From assembly GCF_005795905.1 (NCBI RefSeq), contig NZ_VAWE01000001.1:4014001-4078000 (forward strand): a DNA stretch of 64,000 nt, in the 5' to 3' direction. The DNA is from Streptomyces marianii. GTDB taxonomy: Bacteria > Actinomycetota > Actinomycetes > Streptomycetales > Streptomycetaceae. Positions 42,684 through 52,771 of this stretch are shown piece after piece (positions within the stretch are counted from its first letter, which is position 1; the number at the start of each line of letters is the position of its first letter). A model generated the notes under the pieces. That model ran no database searches and was not told the origin of the DNA. It saw only the letters and a program-made list of their open reading frames with translations. The position numbers and the translations under genes were made by a program.

Positions 42684-44750
42684 TCAGACGCCGATGTCGC
42701 GGCCGTCCTTGCGGTAGACGGCGACGACCGACGGGCGCACGAGGCGGCCCGGTCCGTCGGGCCACACCGATGCGGGCTTCTCGACGGTCGCCCCGTCGAT
42801 CTCCCCGGGGTGCTGGACGGCGACGATCACCCGGCGGTCCTGGATGATCGGGCCGCAGGTCTCGGCGCCCTTCGGCACCGTGAGGAACTGCTTCAGCTCA
42901 CCCCGGCGCTCGCCGGTCGTCGCGACCCCGAACAGGCCGTCGTGCGAGCCCAGCTGGGCGCCGTCGGTGGAGATCCACAGGTTGCCGTGCGGGTCGAAGG
43001 CCACGTTGTCCGGGCAGGAGATCGGGCTGACCTTCTCCTTCGGGTAGCCGGCGAAGTACGTGGCCGGGTCCTCCGGGTCGCCCGCGACCAGGAACAGCCG
43101 CCAGGCGAAGCCGTCGGAGGACGGGTCGTCCCAGTGTTCGGCGAGCTCCAGGATCTGGCCGTGCTTGTTGAGGTTGCGGGGGTTGGCCTCGTCCGCACCC
43201 GGCTTGCCGGCCTTGCCCCGGTCGGTGTTGTTGGTCAGCGCCACGTACACGCGGCCCGTGCGCGGGCTCGGCTCGACGTCCTCGGGGCGGTCCATCTTGG
43301 TGGCACCGACCTTGTCGCCGGCGAGGCGGGTGAAGACGTACACCTCCTCGGCGGTCATGCCCGGGACGTGCGAGACGTCACCGGTGGCCAGAGGGATCCA
43401 CACACCGCTGCCGTCGAACTCGCCGTCGTTCGGGAGCTTGCCGGTGCCGTCGATGTCCTGGGGGGAGTCTCCGGTGAGCTTCGCGACGTACAGCGTGCCC
43501 TCGTCCAGCAGCGTCAGGTTGTGCGCGCGGGCGGCACGGCTGCCGCCCTTCCGCATCCGCTTCGACGAGACGAACTTGTAGAAGTAGTCGAAGCGCTCGT
43601 CGTCGCCCATGTACACGACCGGGCGGCCGTCCCGGGTCAGCCGGGGCTGCGCGGCCTCGTGCTTGAAACGGCCGAGGGCCGTGCGCTTTCGGGGCGTGGA
43701 GTCCGGGTCGTACGGGTCGAGCTCGACGACCCAGCCGAAGCGGTGCGACTCGTTGGGCTCCTGGGCCGCGTCGAAGCGCTTGTCGAAGCGCTCCCACTTG
43801 CGCTCGGTGGCGCCGGTGGTCAGGCCGTAGCGCTTGTCGGTGGCGCTGGTGCCGTTGGCGAAGTACTGGTTGAAGTTCTCCTCGCCGTGGAGCGTGGTAC
43901 CCCAGGGGGTCGTACCGCCGGCACAGTTGTTGAGCGTACCGAGGACCTTGGTTCCGGTCGGGTCGGCGGACGTCTTGAGCAGGGCGCTGCCCGCGGCGGG
44001 GCCCGTGAGGCGGAACTCGCTCGTAGCCGTCAGACGGCGGTTGAGCCAGTGGCGGGTGACGGGCGTGAGCTTGCCGCTCCTGCGCTCCTCCTGGACGACG
44101 ACCACGGAGAGGCCGTGCGCGGCCCAGGCGATCTCGACCTGCTCGCGGGTCGGGTTGGCGGCGTCGTAGCCTTTGAACATCAGCTGCTCGTCCGTGTACT
44201 CGTGGTTGGCCACGAGCACCTGGCGGCCGTGCTCGCGCAGCGGCAGCAGGCTGAGGAAGTCGTTGTTGTAGCCGAACTGGCCTGCCTGCGCCCCGGCCGT
44301 CTGCCGGTCGGCGTCGAACGCGGGCGCGCCGCGCAGGATCGGCTCGCCCCAGCGGATCACCACGTTCTGGGCGTACCCCTCGGGAACCGTCACCTTGTCG
44401 GCGGTGTTGGGCCCGACCGGCGTGAAGCGCAGACCGCGGGCGCCGTCGCGCGTGCCGCCCCCGTGTCCGCCGTGGCGGGCGTCACCGGCGGCGGGCACGG
44501 CGGCTGCCTGCGCGGACGGCGCGTTCTGCGCGACCACGGCACCGCCGGCGGCGGTGGCGACGGTCACGACAGCGGCGGTGCGCATCATCGAACGCCGCGA
44601 CAGCGTCGCGGCGATGACGTCACCGGCGTACTCGTTGTCGCTGGTGTTCGGCACCTCGTGGAAGCAGGCGTCCCCACAGCGGTACCGGCAGGTGAGAGCG
44701 GAACGACCGCCCGCGTGGTTCGAGCTCAGGAGCGGCAGCATTCTGCGCAC
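42684..44750 (-). CDS. phoX: PhoX family (DUF839) secreted phosphatase
   Basis: The protein is 688 aa. The N-terminus has the actinobacterial pattern VRRMLPLLSSNHAGGRSALT, CRYRCGDACFHEVPNTSDN, then a Tat signal (LSRRSMMRTAAVVTVATAAG). The catalytic domain includes VPEGYAQNVVIRWGEPILRG, VANHEYTDEQLMFKGYD, NNCAGGTTPWGTTLHGEENF and SPISCPDNVAFDPHGNLWIS. PhoX enzymes are Ca2+/Fe-dependent exported phosphomonoesterases induced by phosphate starvation. A PHO-box-like repeat lies upstream. The Tat signal starts near residue 48, unusually far in; the family shares this Cys-containing pre-segment. GTG at 44750 is the likely start. Confidence 0.88.
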   Translation of the reverse strand: MRRMLPLLSSNHAGGRSALTCRYRCGDACFHEVPNTSDNEYAGDVIAATLSRRSMMRTAAVVTVATAAGGAVVAQNAPSAQAAAVPAAGDARHGGHGGGTRDGARGLRFTPVGPNTADKVTVPEGYAQNVVIRWGEPILRGAPAFDADRQTAGAQAGQFGYNNDFLSLLPLREHGRQVLVANHEYTDEQLMFKGYDAANPTREQVEIAWAAHGLSVVVVQEERRSGKLTPVTRHWLNRRLTATSEFRLTGPAAGSALLKTSADPTGTKVLGTLNNCAGGTTPWGTTLHGEENFNQYFANGTSATDKRYGLTTGATERKWERFDKRFDAAQEPNESHRFGWVVELDPYDPDSTPRKRTALGRFKHEAAQPRLTRDGRPVVYMGDDERFDYFYKFVSSKRMRKGGSRAARAHNLTLLDEGTLYVAKLTGDSPQDIDGTGKLPNDGEFDGSGVWIPLATGDVSHVPGMTAEEVYVFTRLAGDKVGATKMDRPEDVEPSPRTGRVYVALTNNTDRGKAGKPGADEANPRNLNKHGQILELAEHWDDPSSDGFAWRLFLVAGDPEDPATYFAGYPKEKVSPISCPDNVAFDPHGNLWISTDGAQLGSHDGLFGVATTGERRGELKQFLTVPKGAETCGPIIQDRRVIVAVQHPGEIDGATVEKPASVWPDGPGRLVRPSVVAVYRKDGRDIGV

Positions 44751-44843
44751 GTCTTCCCCAATCCCCTCGGCGCCCCGCGCCGACATCGTGTCGGAATGTC
44801 TCCGGCCGCGACGGTAGGGGCACATGTGAGCAGTGCGGCGGCA

Positions 44844-44865
44844 GCCAGGTGAACGGGGGATGAAT
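44844..44865 (-). promoter_or_regulatory. PHO-box-like direct repeat upstream of phoX
   Basis: On minus, two 11-nt units read ATTCATCCCCC and GTTCACCTGGC. The streptomycete PhoP site consists of 11-nt direct repeats with conserved GTTCACC, so the second unit matches fully and the first in most positions. A -10-like TACCGT is at 44811–44816. Confidence 0.6.
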
Positions 44866-45040
44866 CCGGAGCGACCGGGGGCGCCCTTGACGCGGGAGGG
44901 GCTTGCGGCCGTACGGAAGAGGCGGCCGCTAACCTTACGTGTCCGCGCTGGCCGGAGCTGCGGCGTTGCCGCAGCCGGGCCGGACAATGCCGGAAAATGC
45001 GGACATTGATCGCACCCAATTCACGCGAAAGGCCTCGCTC

Positions 45041-46879
45041 ATGGGCATTCGGAGCTTGCTGCGAAAGGTGTTTGGACGCGAGCGTACGGAGTCGTCCTCA
45101 CCGGCCTCCACGACGACCCCCACCGTCTCCCCCTCCGTCCCGCCCCAGGCCGAGGCCCCCAACCCGCAGGACCGTGCGGCGGATCTGGTGGCGGCGGCGT
45201 TCGACACTCCCCCGGGCACGCGCCCGACGATCCCGCCGGCCCGGACTCCTTCCACGCCGGACGCGGCCGCGGGGACGGAAGCGGCCGCGGGGACGGAAGC
45301 GGCCGACGCGGCCGGGCAGGACAAGCCCGCCGAGGACGGTGCCGCCGCGACCGCCCCGGATGCGGGGACCGAGGCAGCTCCGGCCGCCGAGCCGGGGTCC
45401 GCCGCGACCGAAACGCCCACGGCGGATGCGGAGACGGCCGCCGAGGACGCGGACGGCGCGGCACCCGGGACCGCCCCGGCCGATGCGGCCGAGGCCGACG
45501 CCGGGGACTCGACATCCGGGACCGCCGTGGACGAACCCGCTCCCGCCTCCGACGCGAGGACAGGAACGGAGGAGGCCGAGCCCGAGGCCGCGGCTGAGGC
45601 GACCGCCGACACCGCGGAGCCGGTCACCGAGACGGGCACAAACGCCGACGCCGCGGTCACAAAGCCCACGAAGGAAGACACAGCCAAGACCGAGCCGGTC
45701 GCGGCTGAGGCGACCGCCGACACCGCGGAGCCGGTCACCGAGGCGGCCCCCGCCACCGACGCGGCGCAGGCGGAGCCCGCCACCGCGGCCGACGCCGAGA
45801 CGGACACCACCGCGGGCGACACCGCTCCCACGACGCGCGAGCCCGTCGCCGCCGACGACGGCACCGGAACGGCTCCTGCCTCCGACGGGACCGCGGCCGA
45901 GCCGGCCAGCGACGCCGACCCGGCCCCCGCCGAGGACACCACCGTCGAGCCGAAGCCCGAACCCGCGGACACCACCGTCGAGCCGAGCCCCGCGGTCGAG
46001 CCCGTCGCGGCCGCCTCTGGTCCGGTCGCCGCAGCCACCGGCACCGAAGCCGATGCCGTCGAGAAGCCCTCCGCCACAGCCACCGGCGCCGAGACGGACC
46101 CCGAGCCCGTCGCCGCCGAGCCCGTCGCCGCCGCGGCCGGGGCCATCGCGACCGCCCCCACCACCGACGACGACACCGCCGCCACCGGCAAGCCCGCCTA
46201 CTCCCTCGCACGCGTCAAGGCGCGGGCCGCGGCGCTCGTCGGCGCGTACAAGGCGGCCGGGGCGGCGCTCAAGGGGGCCGGGGCCGCCGGGGCGCGGGCG
46301 AAGGTGTACCTCGTGCTGGACCGGTCCGGGTCGATGCGGCCGTACTACAAGGACGGCAGCGCACAGCAGCTCGGTGAGCAGACCCTCGCGCTCGCCGCTC
46401 ACCTCGACGAGGACGCGTCCGTCCACGTCGTGTTCTTCTCGACGGACATCGACGGCACCGGCGAGCTGACGCTCGCCGAGCACGAGGGCCGCGTCGACGA
46501 ACTGCACGCGGGCCTCGGGCACATGGGACGTACCAGCTACCACCGGGCCGTCGAGGAGGTCGTCGCGCACCTCGAGAAGTCCGGCGCCGACGGCCCCGCG
46601 CTCGTCGTCTTCCAGACCGACGGCGCGCCCGACGCCAAACAGCCCGCCAGGCAGGCGCTGGCGGAGGCGGCCGGAAAGCCGCTGTTCTGGCAGTTCGTGG
46701 CGTTCGGCGAGTACGACGCCAAGGGCTTCGACTTCCTGCGCAAGCTCGACGCCGACGCCTCCGTGGAGAACGCCGCGTTCTTCCACGCCGGCCCGGACCC
46801 CCGCGAGCTGACCGACGAGGAGCTCTACGAGGGGCTGCTCGGCGCGTTCCCGAAGTGGCTGGACCGCCGCGGCGGCTGA
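45041..46879 (+). CDS. VWA-domain protein with long low-complexity linker (TerY-like C-terminus)
   Basis: The protein is 612 aa. Residues 1–15 are basic and amphipathic ([18 protein letters not shown]). Residues about 16–385 are an Ala/Thr/Glu/Pro/Asp-rich linker with a repeated [12 protein letters not shown] unit. Residues about 420–612 are a von Willebrand factor A domain: the MIDAS motif D-x-S-x-S in [14 protein letters not shown], the Thr in [14 protein letters not shown] and the Asp in [14 protein letters not shown]. The VWA part is closest to TerY/TerF-type proteins linked to tellurite-resistance systems. No signal peptide is seen, so the linker is cytoplasmic. AAAGG precedes ATG at 45041. 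Confidence 0.85.
   Translation: MGIRSLLRKVFGRERTESSSPASTTTPTVSPSVPPQAEAPNPQDRAADLVAAAFDTPPGTRPTIPPARTPSTPDAAAGTEAAAGTEAADAAGQDKPAEDGAAATAPDAGTEAAPAAEPGSAATETPTADAETAAEDADGAAPGTAPADAAEADAGDSTSGTAVDEPAPASDARTGTEEAEPEAAAEATADTAEPVTETGTNADAAVTKPTKEDTAKTEPVAAEATADTAEPVTEAAPATDAAQAEPATAADAETDTTAGDTAPTTREPVAADDGTGTAPASDGTAAEPASDADPAPAEDTTVEPKPEPADTTVEPSPAVEPVAAASGPVAAATGTEADAVEKPSATATGAETDPEPVAAEPVAAAAGAIATAPTTDDDTAATGKPAYSLARVKARAAALVGAYKAAGAALKGAGAAGARAKVYLVLDRSGSMRPYYKDGSAQQLGEQTLALAAHLDEDASVHVVFFSTDIDGTGELTLAEHEGRVDELHAGLGHMGRTSYHRAVEEVVAHLEKSGADGPALVVFQTDGAPDAKQPARQALAEAAGKPLFWQFVAFGEYDAKGFDFLRKLDADASVENAAFFHAGPDPRELTDEELYEGLLGAFPKWLDRRGG
45590..45742 (+). repeat. Two 42-bp perfect direct repeats in the VWA-protein linker
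   Basis: A 42-bp segment encoding [14 protein letters not shown] occurs at 45590–45631 and at 45701–45742, exactly in frame (111 bp apart). The copies are identical, which suggests a recent duplication or gene conversion in the linker. Confidence 0.9.
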
Positions 46880-47214
46880 TCGCCGCGACCCGGCCGGTGT
46901 CGCCGGAAGGCCGCACCGGCCGGGGACGGGACCACGCGCCCGCAGAGCGGCCCGGACCCGCCCCACAGAGGTGCGCCCACGGGTGGCGGAAGGTTCCGGG
47001 GGCGCGGAGGGGTCGTGCCACGGACGCTCAAGCGTGATGTGGGGTGCCCGGAGGACCGGCCTTACCCGGTGAACGGTCCGGGGCACGCCCAGCTCACGCC
47101 GCCCCGAAGAGGAGCCCCCGGGGGACCCCGGACGCTGCCCGCCCGGCGCGGGCCGGACACGAACCCTCACCCCGTCGGGGCTCCGCCCGGACGGGGTCCG
47201 GCGGCGTCCGGGGA

Positions 47215-47690
47215 CGGGCGCCCGCCCGTGTGAACCGGTCCGCCCCGCACCGGCAGCGACACCCGCACCACCAGCCCGCCCCCGGGCCCGGTCCCACCCC
47301 CTGACACCGAGCCCGCCGGCCCCGGACCGTGCGAAGGCCTGGGCCCGGGCCCGGGCCCAGGCCCACGCCCTAGCCCCGGCTCCGCCCGTATCCGTCCCGC
47401 CGTGCGCCACGGCGATCGAGCGCACGATGCTGAGGCCGAGCCCCGCGCCCGGGCCCGTCCGGTCCCGCCCCTCCCCGCGGCGGAACGGCTCGAAGAGCCC
47501 GGCGGCCTCCGCGGCGCCGGCCATCGGACCGGTGTTCGCGACGGTCAGCAGCCCGCCGTCGCCGACACCTCGACCGTCCCGCCCGGAACGTTGCAGGCCA
47601 CCGCGTTCGCCACCGGATTCCGCACCAGCTGGGCCGGCAACAGCCGGTTGCCCGGGACCGTGCCGGCCCGGGAGGCCTCGGCTCGGACGC
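47215..47690 (-). pseudogene. Decayed sensor histidine kinase (HATPase domain remnant)
   Basis: On minus, three frames carry successive pieces of a histidine-kinase ATP-binding domain. Around 47570–47640, LVRNPVANAVACNVPGGTVE is an N-box. After a frameshift near 47560 comes GLLTVANTGP, then LFEPFRRGEGRDRTG and the G-box GAGLGLSIVRSIAVAHGG (about 47400–47555). After a GC-rich insertion the usual end GGLVVRVSLPVRGG appears in another frame near 47240–47290. The N-terminal sensor part and the phospho-acceptor His are absent. The 335 bp between the VWA gene and this remnant (46880–47214) hold no gene; GTGCCC...GGGCAC near 47044–47085 forms a loose inverted repeat. Confidence 0.65.
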
Positions 47691-47742
47691 CGTACCGTTA
47701 TGCGTGTGAGTCGATCTTCCGGCGGCCGTTAGGATTTCGACC

Positions 47743-49398
47743 ATGGCGGCCACTGGATCCGAGAAGCAGGGGACGAGCGAAGGCGTGAAGGCCTTTTACG
47801 TATCGACCCCCATCTACTACGTCAACGACGCTCCTCACCTGGGCCACGCCTACACGACCGTCGCAGGCGACGTGCTCACGCGCTGGCACCGTCAGCGCGG
47901 CGAGAAGGTGTGGTATCTCACCGGCACGGACGAGCACGGTCAGAAGATCATGCGCACCGCGGAGGCGAACGGCGTCACCCCGCAGGAGTGGTGCGACAAG
48001 CTCGTGGAGGAGGCGTGGAAGCCCCTCTGGGAGCACCTGGAGATCGCGAACGACGACTTCATCCGCACGACCGAGCGCCGGCACACCGACCGCGTCCAGG
48101 AGTTCGTGCAGGACCTGTACGACAAGGACGAGATCTACAAGGGCGGGTACGAAGGCCCGTACTGCGTGGGCTGTGAGGAGTACAAGCTCCCCGGCGAGCT
48201 GCTGGACGGCGAGGGGGACCTCGCCGGCGAGCAACTGTGCCCCGTGCACAAGAAGCCGGTGGAGATCCTCAAGGAGGAGAACTACTTCTTCAAACTCAGC
48301 GAGTACGGCCCGAAGCTGCTGGAGTTCTACGAGGCCAACCCCGGCTTCATCCAGCCCGCGTCCGCCCGCAACGAGGTCGTGAACTTCGTCAAGCAGGGGC
48401 TGCAGGACCTGTCGATCTCCCGATCGACGTTCGACTGGGGCATCCCGATCCCGTGGGACGAGAAGCACGTCATCTACGTGTGGGTCGACGCCCTGCTGAA
48501 CTACGCGACGGCGGTCGGCTACAACGAGAACCCGGCGAAGTTCGCGGACACCTTCCCCGCCGACGTCCACCTCGTCGGCAAGGACATCCTCCGCTTCCAC
48601 GCGATCATCTGGCCCGCGATGCTCATGGCGCAGGGCCTCCCGGTGCCCGGCAGGGTCGCGGCCAACGGCTGGCTGATGGTCGGCGGCGAGAAGATGTCGA
48701 AGTCGAACCTGACCGGCATCAAGCCCCAGGACCTGACCTCGCACTTCGGCGTGGACGCGTACCGCTGGTACTTCCTGCGCGCGATCGCGTTCGGCCAGGA
48801 CGGCTCGTTCTCGTGGGAGGACTTCTCCGCCCGCTACACGAGCGAGCTCGCCAACGACTACGGCAACCTCGCATCGCGGGTCGCCGCGATGGTGGGCAAG
48901 TACTTCGGCGGCTCGCTGCCCGAGGCCACCGCGAACGGCGAGGCCGAGAAGGCGGTCCAGGAGGGCCTGGCCAAGGCCGTGGCCGAGGCCGACCGAAGGA
49001 TCGGCGAGGAGCTGGACTTCCAGGGCGGCATCCTGGCGGTCTTCGACTTCGTGAAGCAGGTCAACGGCTACATCACGGAGCAGGAGCCGTGGAAGGTCGC
49101 CAAGACTGCATTTGATCATGCTGCTGACGCAGCGGGCTCCGAGGAGGGCCGCGCCCGCCTCGCGACCATCCTCTACACGGCGGCCGAGTCGTTGCGGGCC
49201 GTGGCCGTGCTGCTGAACCCGGTCATGCCGGACACCTCGCAGAAGCTGTGGGACTCCCTGGGCGCGGAGGCGTCGCTGGGCGCCCTGGCCGCCCAGCGGG
49301 TCCAGGACGCCGCGGAGTGGGGCGGGCTGCCGGCCGGCTCGACGGTGACGAAGGGCGCGGTGCTCTTCCCGCGTCTCGAGGAGCCCAACAAGGCCTGA
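47743..49398 (+). CDS. metG: Methionyl-tRNA synthetase
   Basis: The protein is 551 aa and attaches methionine to initiator and elongator tRNA-Met. The class I signatures are intact: HLGH (HIGH) in VNDAPHLGHAYTTVAGDVL near residue 34 and KMSKS in NGWLMVGGEKMSKSNLTGIK. The zinc-knuckle region has YCVGCEEYKLPGELL and LCPVHKKPVEIL, so one C-x2-C pair is complete and the other is reduced. There is no C-terminal tRNA-binding (EMAP-like) domain, as in short actinobacterial MetRS. Codons at about 49105–49130 (ACT GCA TTT GAT CAT) are unusually AT-rich for this genome. A strong terminator follows. Confidence 0.97.
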   Translation: MAATGSEKQGTSEGVKAFYVSTPIYYVNDAPHLGHAYTTVAGDVLTRWHRQRGEKVWYLTGTDEHGQKIMRTAEANGVTPQEWCDKLVEEAWKPLWEHLEIANDDFIRTTERRHTDRVQEFVQDLYDKDEIYKGGYEGPYCVGCEEYKLPGELLDGEGDLAGEQLCPVHKKPVEILKEENYFFKLSEYGPKLLEFYEANPGFIQPASARNEVVNFVKQGLQDLSISRSTFDWGIPIPWDEKHVIYVWVDALLNYATAVGYNENPAKFADTFPADVHLVGKDILRFHAIIWPAMLMAQGLPVPGRVAANGWLMVGGEKMSKSNLTGIKPQDLTSHFGVDAYRWYFLRAIAFGQDGSFSWEDFSARYTSELANDYGNLASRVAAMVGKYFGGSLPEATANGEAEKAVQEGLAKAVAEADRRIGEELDFQGGILAVFDFVKQVNGYITEQEPWKVAKTAFDHAADAAGSEEGRARLATILYTAAESLRAVAVLLNPVMPDTSQKLWDSLGAEASLGALAAQRVQDAAEWGGLPAGSTVTKGAVLFPRLEEPNKA

Positions 49399-49474
49399 GG
49401 GCCCGGGAGGCGTCCGGTGCGCACGCGCACCTGACCGGCCCGCCGGACACCGGCCGCGGCGCGCCCGAGCGCAT

Positions 49475-49511
49475 GGCGGGGCCGGGGAGTCACGGTTTCC
49501 CCGGCCCCGCC
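49475..49511. terminator. Hairpin terminator after metG
   Basis: GGCGGGGCCGGGGA (49475–49488) is exactly complementary to 49498–49511, 77 bp beyond the metG stop and also usable by the convergent gene ending at 49601. Confidence 0.85.
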
Positions 49512-49600
49512 GCGTATCCGCCCCGCCGCGGATCCGCCCCGCCGCGGGCGGCACGTCCACCGGTCGGCGGTCATCGGTCCGGCGCCGTCCCGCCGGCCGG

Positions 49601-50395
49601 TCAGCGCGCCAGTGAGGCGCTGTCGCCCATCACGGCCACCGGCCGCTTGTCCGGATCCAGCAGGCGCAGCAGGTCGGCCATCCGGTCCAGTCCGAGCGAG
49701 ACGCAGCCCTGGGTCGGGCCGTCGTGGTCGACGTGGATCCAGACGCCCCCGCCCCGGTCCCAGCCCATGGGCCGCCGCTCGTCGAGCGGGGTCAGTCCGG
49801 ATTCACGGTTGTAGTTGATCGCGACGACGTAGTCGAAGGAACCCCGCAGGGTCTCACCCCGGAAGCCGGTGCCGACGGCCACGAACTCCTCGGACTGGTG
49901 GTACGGGAGTTTCGTGCCCGGGTCGGGCAGCCGGCCGCCGGCGTCGGTGAGCCCGAAGACGCCGATCGGCGAGCGGTGGTCCCCGGCCCAGTGCTCGTCG
50001 GTCCATCCCTTCAGGGCGTTGCGCGCGGGCCAGGGCCCGGCGACGGCCCTCCAGCGCCTGTCCTCGTCGCGCTCGTAGAGCGTGGCCGTGGACTCGCTGG
50101 AGTTCGTCGACCTCCCGCTCACCAGGAATGCCTGGTCGGTGGCGTCGGGGATGAGCTCACTGGTCCTGGGCCCGAGCCCGGGGAGCCGGGCGGGTCCCAC
50201 ACGGTCGGCGGCGGGCGGGCCGGCGTGCGGTGCCGCGGGGGAACCGGCCGGCGGACCGGCGTGCGGCGCTCCGGCTTCCGGCGCCGCGGGGAGGGGGCCG
50301 GCGGCGGGCGGCGCCGAGGGCTTCGCGCAGCCCCCGAGCAGCAGTCCGGCGGCCAGCAGTGGCAGCGCTGCTCTGGTCAGTACGGTGCTGAGCAC
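49601..50395 (-). CDS. L,D-transpeptidase (YkuD)-like lipoprotein
   Basis: The protein is 264 aa and starts at GTG. A lipoprotein signal (LPLLAAGLLLGGC, lipobox Cys near residue 23) is followed by a Pro/Ala/Gly-rich spacer to about 70. The C-terminal domain has strands around AFLVSGRSTNSSESTATLYE, SPIGVFGLTDAGG and DYVVAINYN, then WIHVDHDGPTQGCVSLGLDR, where His and the Gly-Cys-Val-Ser sequence correspond to the YkuD catalytic H and S-x-G-C motif. Such enzymes crosslink or hydrolyse peptidoglycan stem peptides. The motif here is T-Q-G-C rather than S-H-G-C, so catalysis may differ. Confidence 0.78.
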   Translation of the reverse strand: MLSTVLTRAALPLLAAGLLLGGCAKPSAPPAAGPLPAAPEAGAPHAGPPAGSPAAPHAGPPAADRVGPARLPGLGPRTSELIPDATDQAFLVSGRSTNSSESTATLYERDEDRRWRAVAGPWPARNALKGWTDEHWAGDHRSPIGVFGLTDAGGRLPDPGTKLPYHQSEEFVAVGTGFRGETLRGSFDYVVAINYNRESGLTPLDERRPMGWDRGGGVWIHVDHDGPTQGCVSLGLDRMADLLRLLDPDKRPVAVMGDSASLAR

Positions 50396-50617
50396 TCCGC
50401 GATGTCCTCTCGTGATCCTCGCGCGGTGCGAGCGGCCGGTCGGTCCGGGCGGTTCACACGGCGCGTGCGGTCCGGGCGGCCCCTGCGGCGCGTCCCGCGC
50501 CTGGCGGGGCCGGGTCCCGGTGGGCCGTCGACGGCTCCTCGCGTGCATTCCCGCCGCCGTGCCGCCCGTCGTCGGCGCGACGCCGTGAACGACTCGGAAG
50601 GAGCACGAAAACAACGC

Positions 50618-50681
50618 GGAAGGGCCCGGAACCCGAGGGACGCACCGGGTCAGTGCGTCCCCGGTGGCTCCGGGCCCTTCC
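50618..50681 (-). terminator. Two-part hairpin downstream of aspS
   Basis: An outer stem (50618–50630 with 50669–50681, GGAAGGGCCCGGA type) and an inner stem GGGACGCAC/GTGCGTCCC (50637–50661) are both perfect. It lies 115 bp past the aspS stop, beyond a tandem repeat. Confidence 0.8.
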
Positions 50682-50732
50682 GTGATCATCGCCGCGTCGG
50701 CGCCGTCGTACGGCGGGCCCGCTCGGCGGGCC

Positions 50733-50790
50733 CGCCCTCACCGGGCGGACGGGTGCGGTACCGCCCTCACCGGGCGGACGGGTGCGGTAC
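50733..50790. repeat. 29-bp perfect tandem duplication behind aspS
   Basis: A unit beginning CGCCCTCACCGGGCGGACGG occurs at 50733–50761 and 50762–50790 with no gap. Each copy holds CCGCCC/GGGCGG arms and a KpnI-like GGTACC junction. It ends 6 bp from the aspS stop codon. Confidence 0.95.
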
Positions 50791-50795
50791 CGGCC

Positions 50796-52583
50796 TCACT
50801 TGGTGGGCTTGTACGGCGTCGGCTTCGCCGGCCCCTTGTAGATGCCGATGTGCAGCTCCTTCAGGCGGGCTTCCTCGACCTCCGCGGGGGCGCCCATCAG
50901 CAGGTCCTGCGCGTTCTGGTTCAGCGGGAACGCGATGGTCTCGCGGATGTTCGGCTCGTCGGCCAGCAGCATCACGATGCGGTCGACGCCGGGGGCGATG
51001 CCGCCGTGCGGCGGGGCGCCGTACTGGAAGGCGCGGAGCATTCCGGAGAACTCGCGTTCGACGGTCGCACGGTCGTAGCCCGCGATCTCGAAGGCCTTGA
51101 ACATGATGTCGGGCTCGTGGTTCCGGATGGCACCCGACGACAGCTCGACGCCGTTGCAGACGATGTCGTACTGCCAGCCGAGGATGTCCAGCGGGTCCTG
51201 GGTCTCCAGGGCCTCCAGACCGCCCTGCGGCATGGAGAAGGGGTTGTGCGAGAAGTCGATCTTCCCGGTCTCCGGGTCCTTCTCGTACATCGGGAAGTCG
51301 ACGATCCAGCAGAACCGGAAGACGTCCTCCTCGAAGTGACCGGAGCGGCGCGCGGCCTCGACCCGCACCGCACCCATGATCTTGGAGACCTCGTCGAACT
51401 CGCCCGCGCCGAAGAACACCGCGTGGCCGGGCTTGAGGCCCAGGCGCTCGGTGAGGACCTCGACGTTCCCCTCGGTGAGGAACTTGGCGATCGGGCCGGA
51501 CAGCGCCCCGTCGTCACCGACACGCACCCAGGCCAGGCCCTTGGCGCCCTGCTCCACGGCGTACTCGCCGAGCTGGTCGAAGAACTTCCGCGGCTGGTCC
51601 TGCACGGCCGGCACCGGGAGGGCGCGGACGTGCTTGCCGGCGAACGCCTTGAACTCCGAGCCCTCGAAGACGTCGGAGATGTCGACGAGCTCCAGCTGCG
51701 CCCGCAGGTCCGGCTTGTCGGAGCCGTACTTGAGCATCGACTCGCGGAACGGGATCCGCGGGAACGGCGAGGTGACGTGGCGGCCGCCGCCGAACTCCTC
51801 GAACAGCTCGGTCATCAGCCTCTCGACCGGCCGGAAGACGTCCTCCTGCTCGACGAAGCTCATCTCGATGTCGAGCTGGTAGAACTCGCCGGGCGAGCGG
51901 TCGGCGCGGGCGTCCTCGTCGCGGAAGCAGGGCGCGATCTGGAAGTAGCGGTCGAAGCCCGCGATCATCAGCAGCTGCTTGAACTGCTGCGGCGCCTGCG
52001 GCAGGGCGTAGAACTTGCCGGGGTTCAGCCGGGACGGCACCAGGAAGTCACGGGCGCCCTCGGGGGAGGTCGCGGTGAGGATCGGGGTGGCCATCTCGTT
52101 GAAGCCGAGCGCGGTCATCTTGTGCCGGATGGCGGAGATGACCGCGGTGCGCAGCATGATGTTGCGGTGCATGCGCTCGCGGCGCAGGTCCAGGAAGCGG
52201 TACTCGAGGCGCCGCTCCTCGTTGACGCCGTCGTCCGTGTTGATCGTGAAGGGCACCTGGGCCGAGGAGCCGAGCACCTCGACGTCGGTGACCTCGATCT
52301 CGATCTCGCCGGTCGGCAGGTCCGGGTTGACGTTGTCCGTGCCACGGGCGGAGACCTTGCCGTCCACGCGGACGACGGACTCCTTGCTGAGGTGGCTCAG
52401 GGCCTCGTTGGCCGGGGTGCCGGGACGGGCGACGAGCTGGACCAGACCGTAGTGGTCGCGCAGATCGATGAAGAGGATGCCGCCCAGGTCTCGGCGATTG
52501 TGCAGCCAGCCGCTCAGCCGGACGTCGGTGCCGACGTCAGAGGCGCGGAGCTCGCCGCAGGTGTGGGACCTGTACCGATGCAT
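50796..52583 (-). CDS. aspS: Aspartyl-tRNA synthetase
   Basis: The protein is 595 aa, full length for the bacterial type, in order: anticodon-binding OB fold (about 1–110, [20 protein letters not shown]), class II catalytic core with motif 2 ([20 protein letters not shown]), a bacterial GAD insertion (about 300–410), and motif 3 ([20 protein letters not shown]). No gatCAB marker is present to say whether it is discriminating. ATG at 52583; the gene stands alone, with hairpin 50618–50681 behind it and a divergent SpoIIE-type gene ahead. Confidence 0.97.
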   Translation of the reverse strand: MHRYRSHTCGELRASDVGTDVRLSGWLHNRRDLGGILFIDLRDHYGLVQLVARPGTPANEALSHLSKESVVRVDGKVSARGTDNVNPDLPTGEIEIEVTDVEVLGSSAQVPFTINTDDGVNEERRLEYRFLDLRRERMHRNIMLRTAVISAIRHKMTALGFNEMATPILTATSPEGARDFLVPSRLNPGKFYALPQAPQQFKQLLMIAGFDRYFQIAPCFRDEDARADRSPGEFYQLDIEMSFVEQEDVFRPVERLMTELFEEFGGGRHVTSPFPRIPFRESMLKYGSDKPDLRAQLELVDISDVFEGSEFKAFAGKHVRALPVPAVQDQPRKFFDQLGEYAVEQGAKGLAWVRVGDDGALSGPIAKFLTEGNVEVLTERLGLKPGHAVFFGAGEFDEVSKIMGAVRVEAARRSGHFEEDVFRFCWIVDFPMYEKDPETGKIDFSHNPFSMPQGGLEALETQDPLDILGWQYDIVCNGVELSSGAIRNHEPDIMFKAFEIAGYDRATVEREFSGMLRAFQYGAPPHGGIAPGVDRIVMLLADEPNIRETIAFPLNQNAQDLLMGAPAEVEEARLKELHIGIYKGPAKPTPYKPTK

Positions 52584-52771
52584 CGTCGTTCATCCAGTCT
52601 TCGCGATGGGGGATGTGGGCGGACCCACCAAGGTTACCGCCCGGCCCATGGTCGCCCTTCCGGATTACGGCGCGGTGCCGTGAGGCCCGGCGGCACCGCG
52701 GATCCACCGTGGCCGGCCGGCCCCTGCGCCCCAGCGGGTGTGGGCCGGAGCAACCTGAATAGAGTAGGAAA

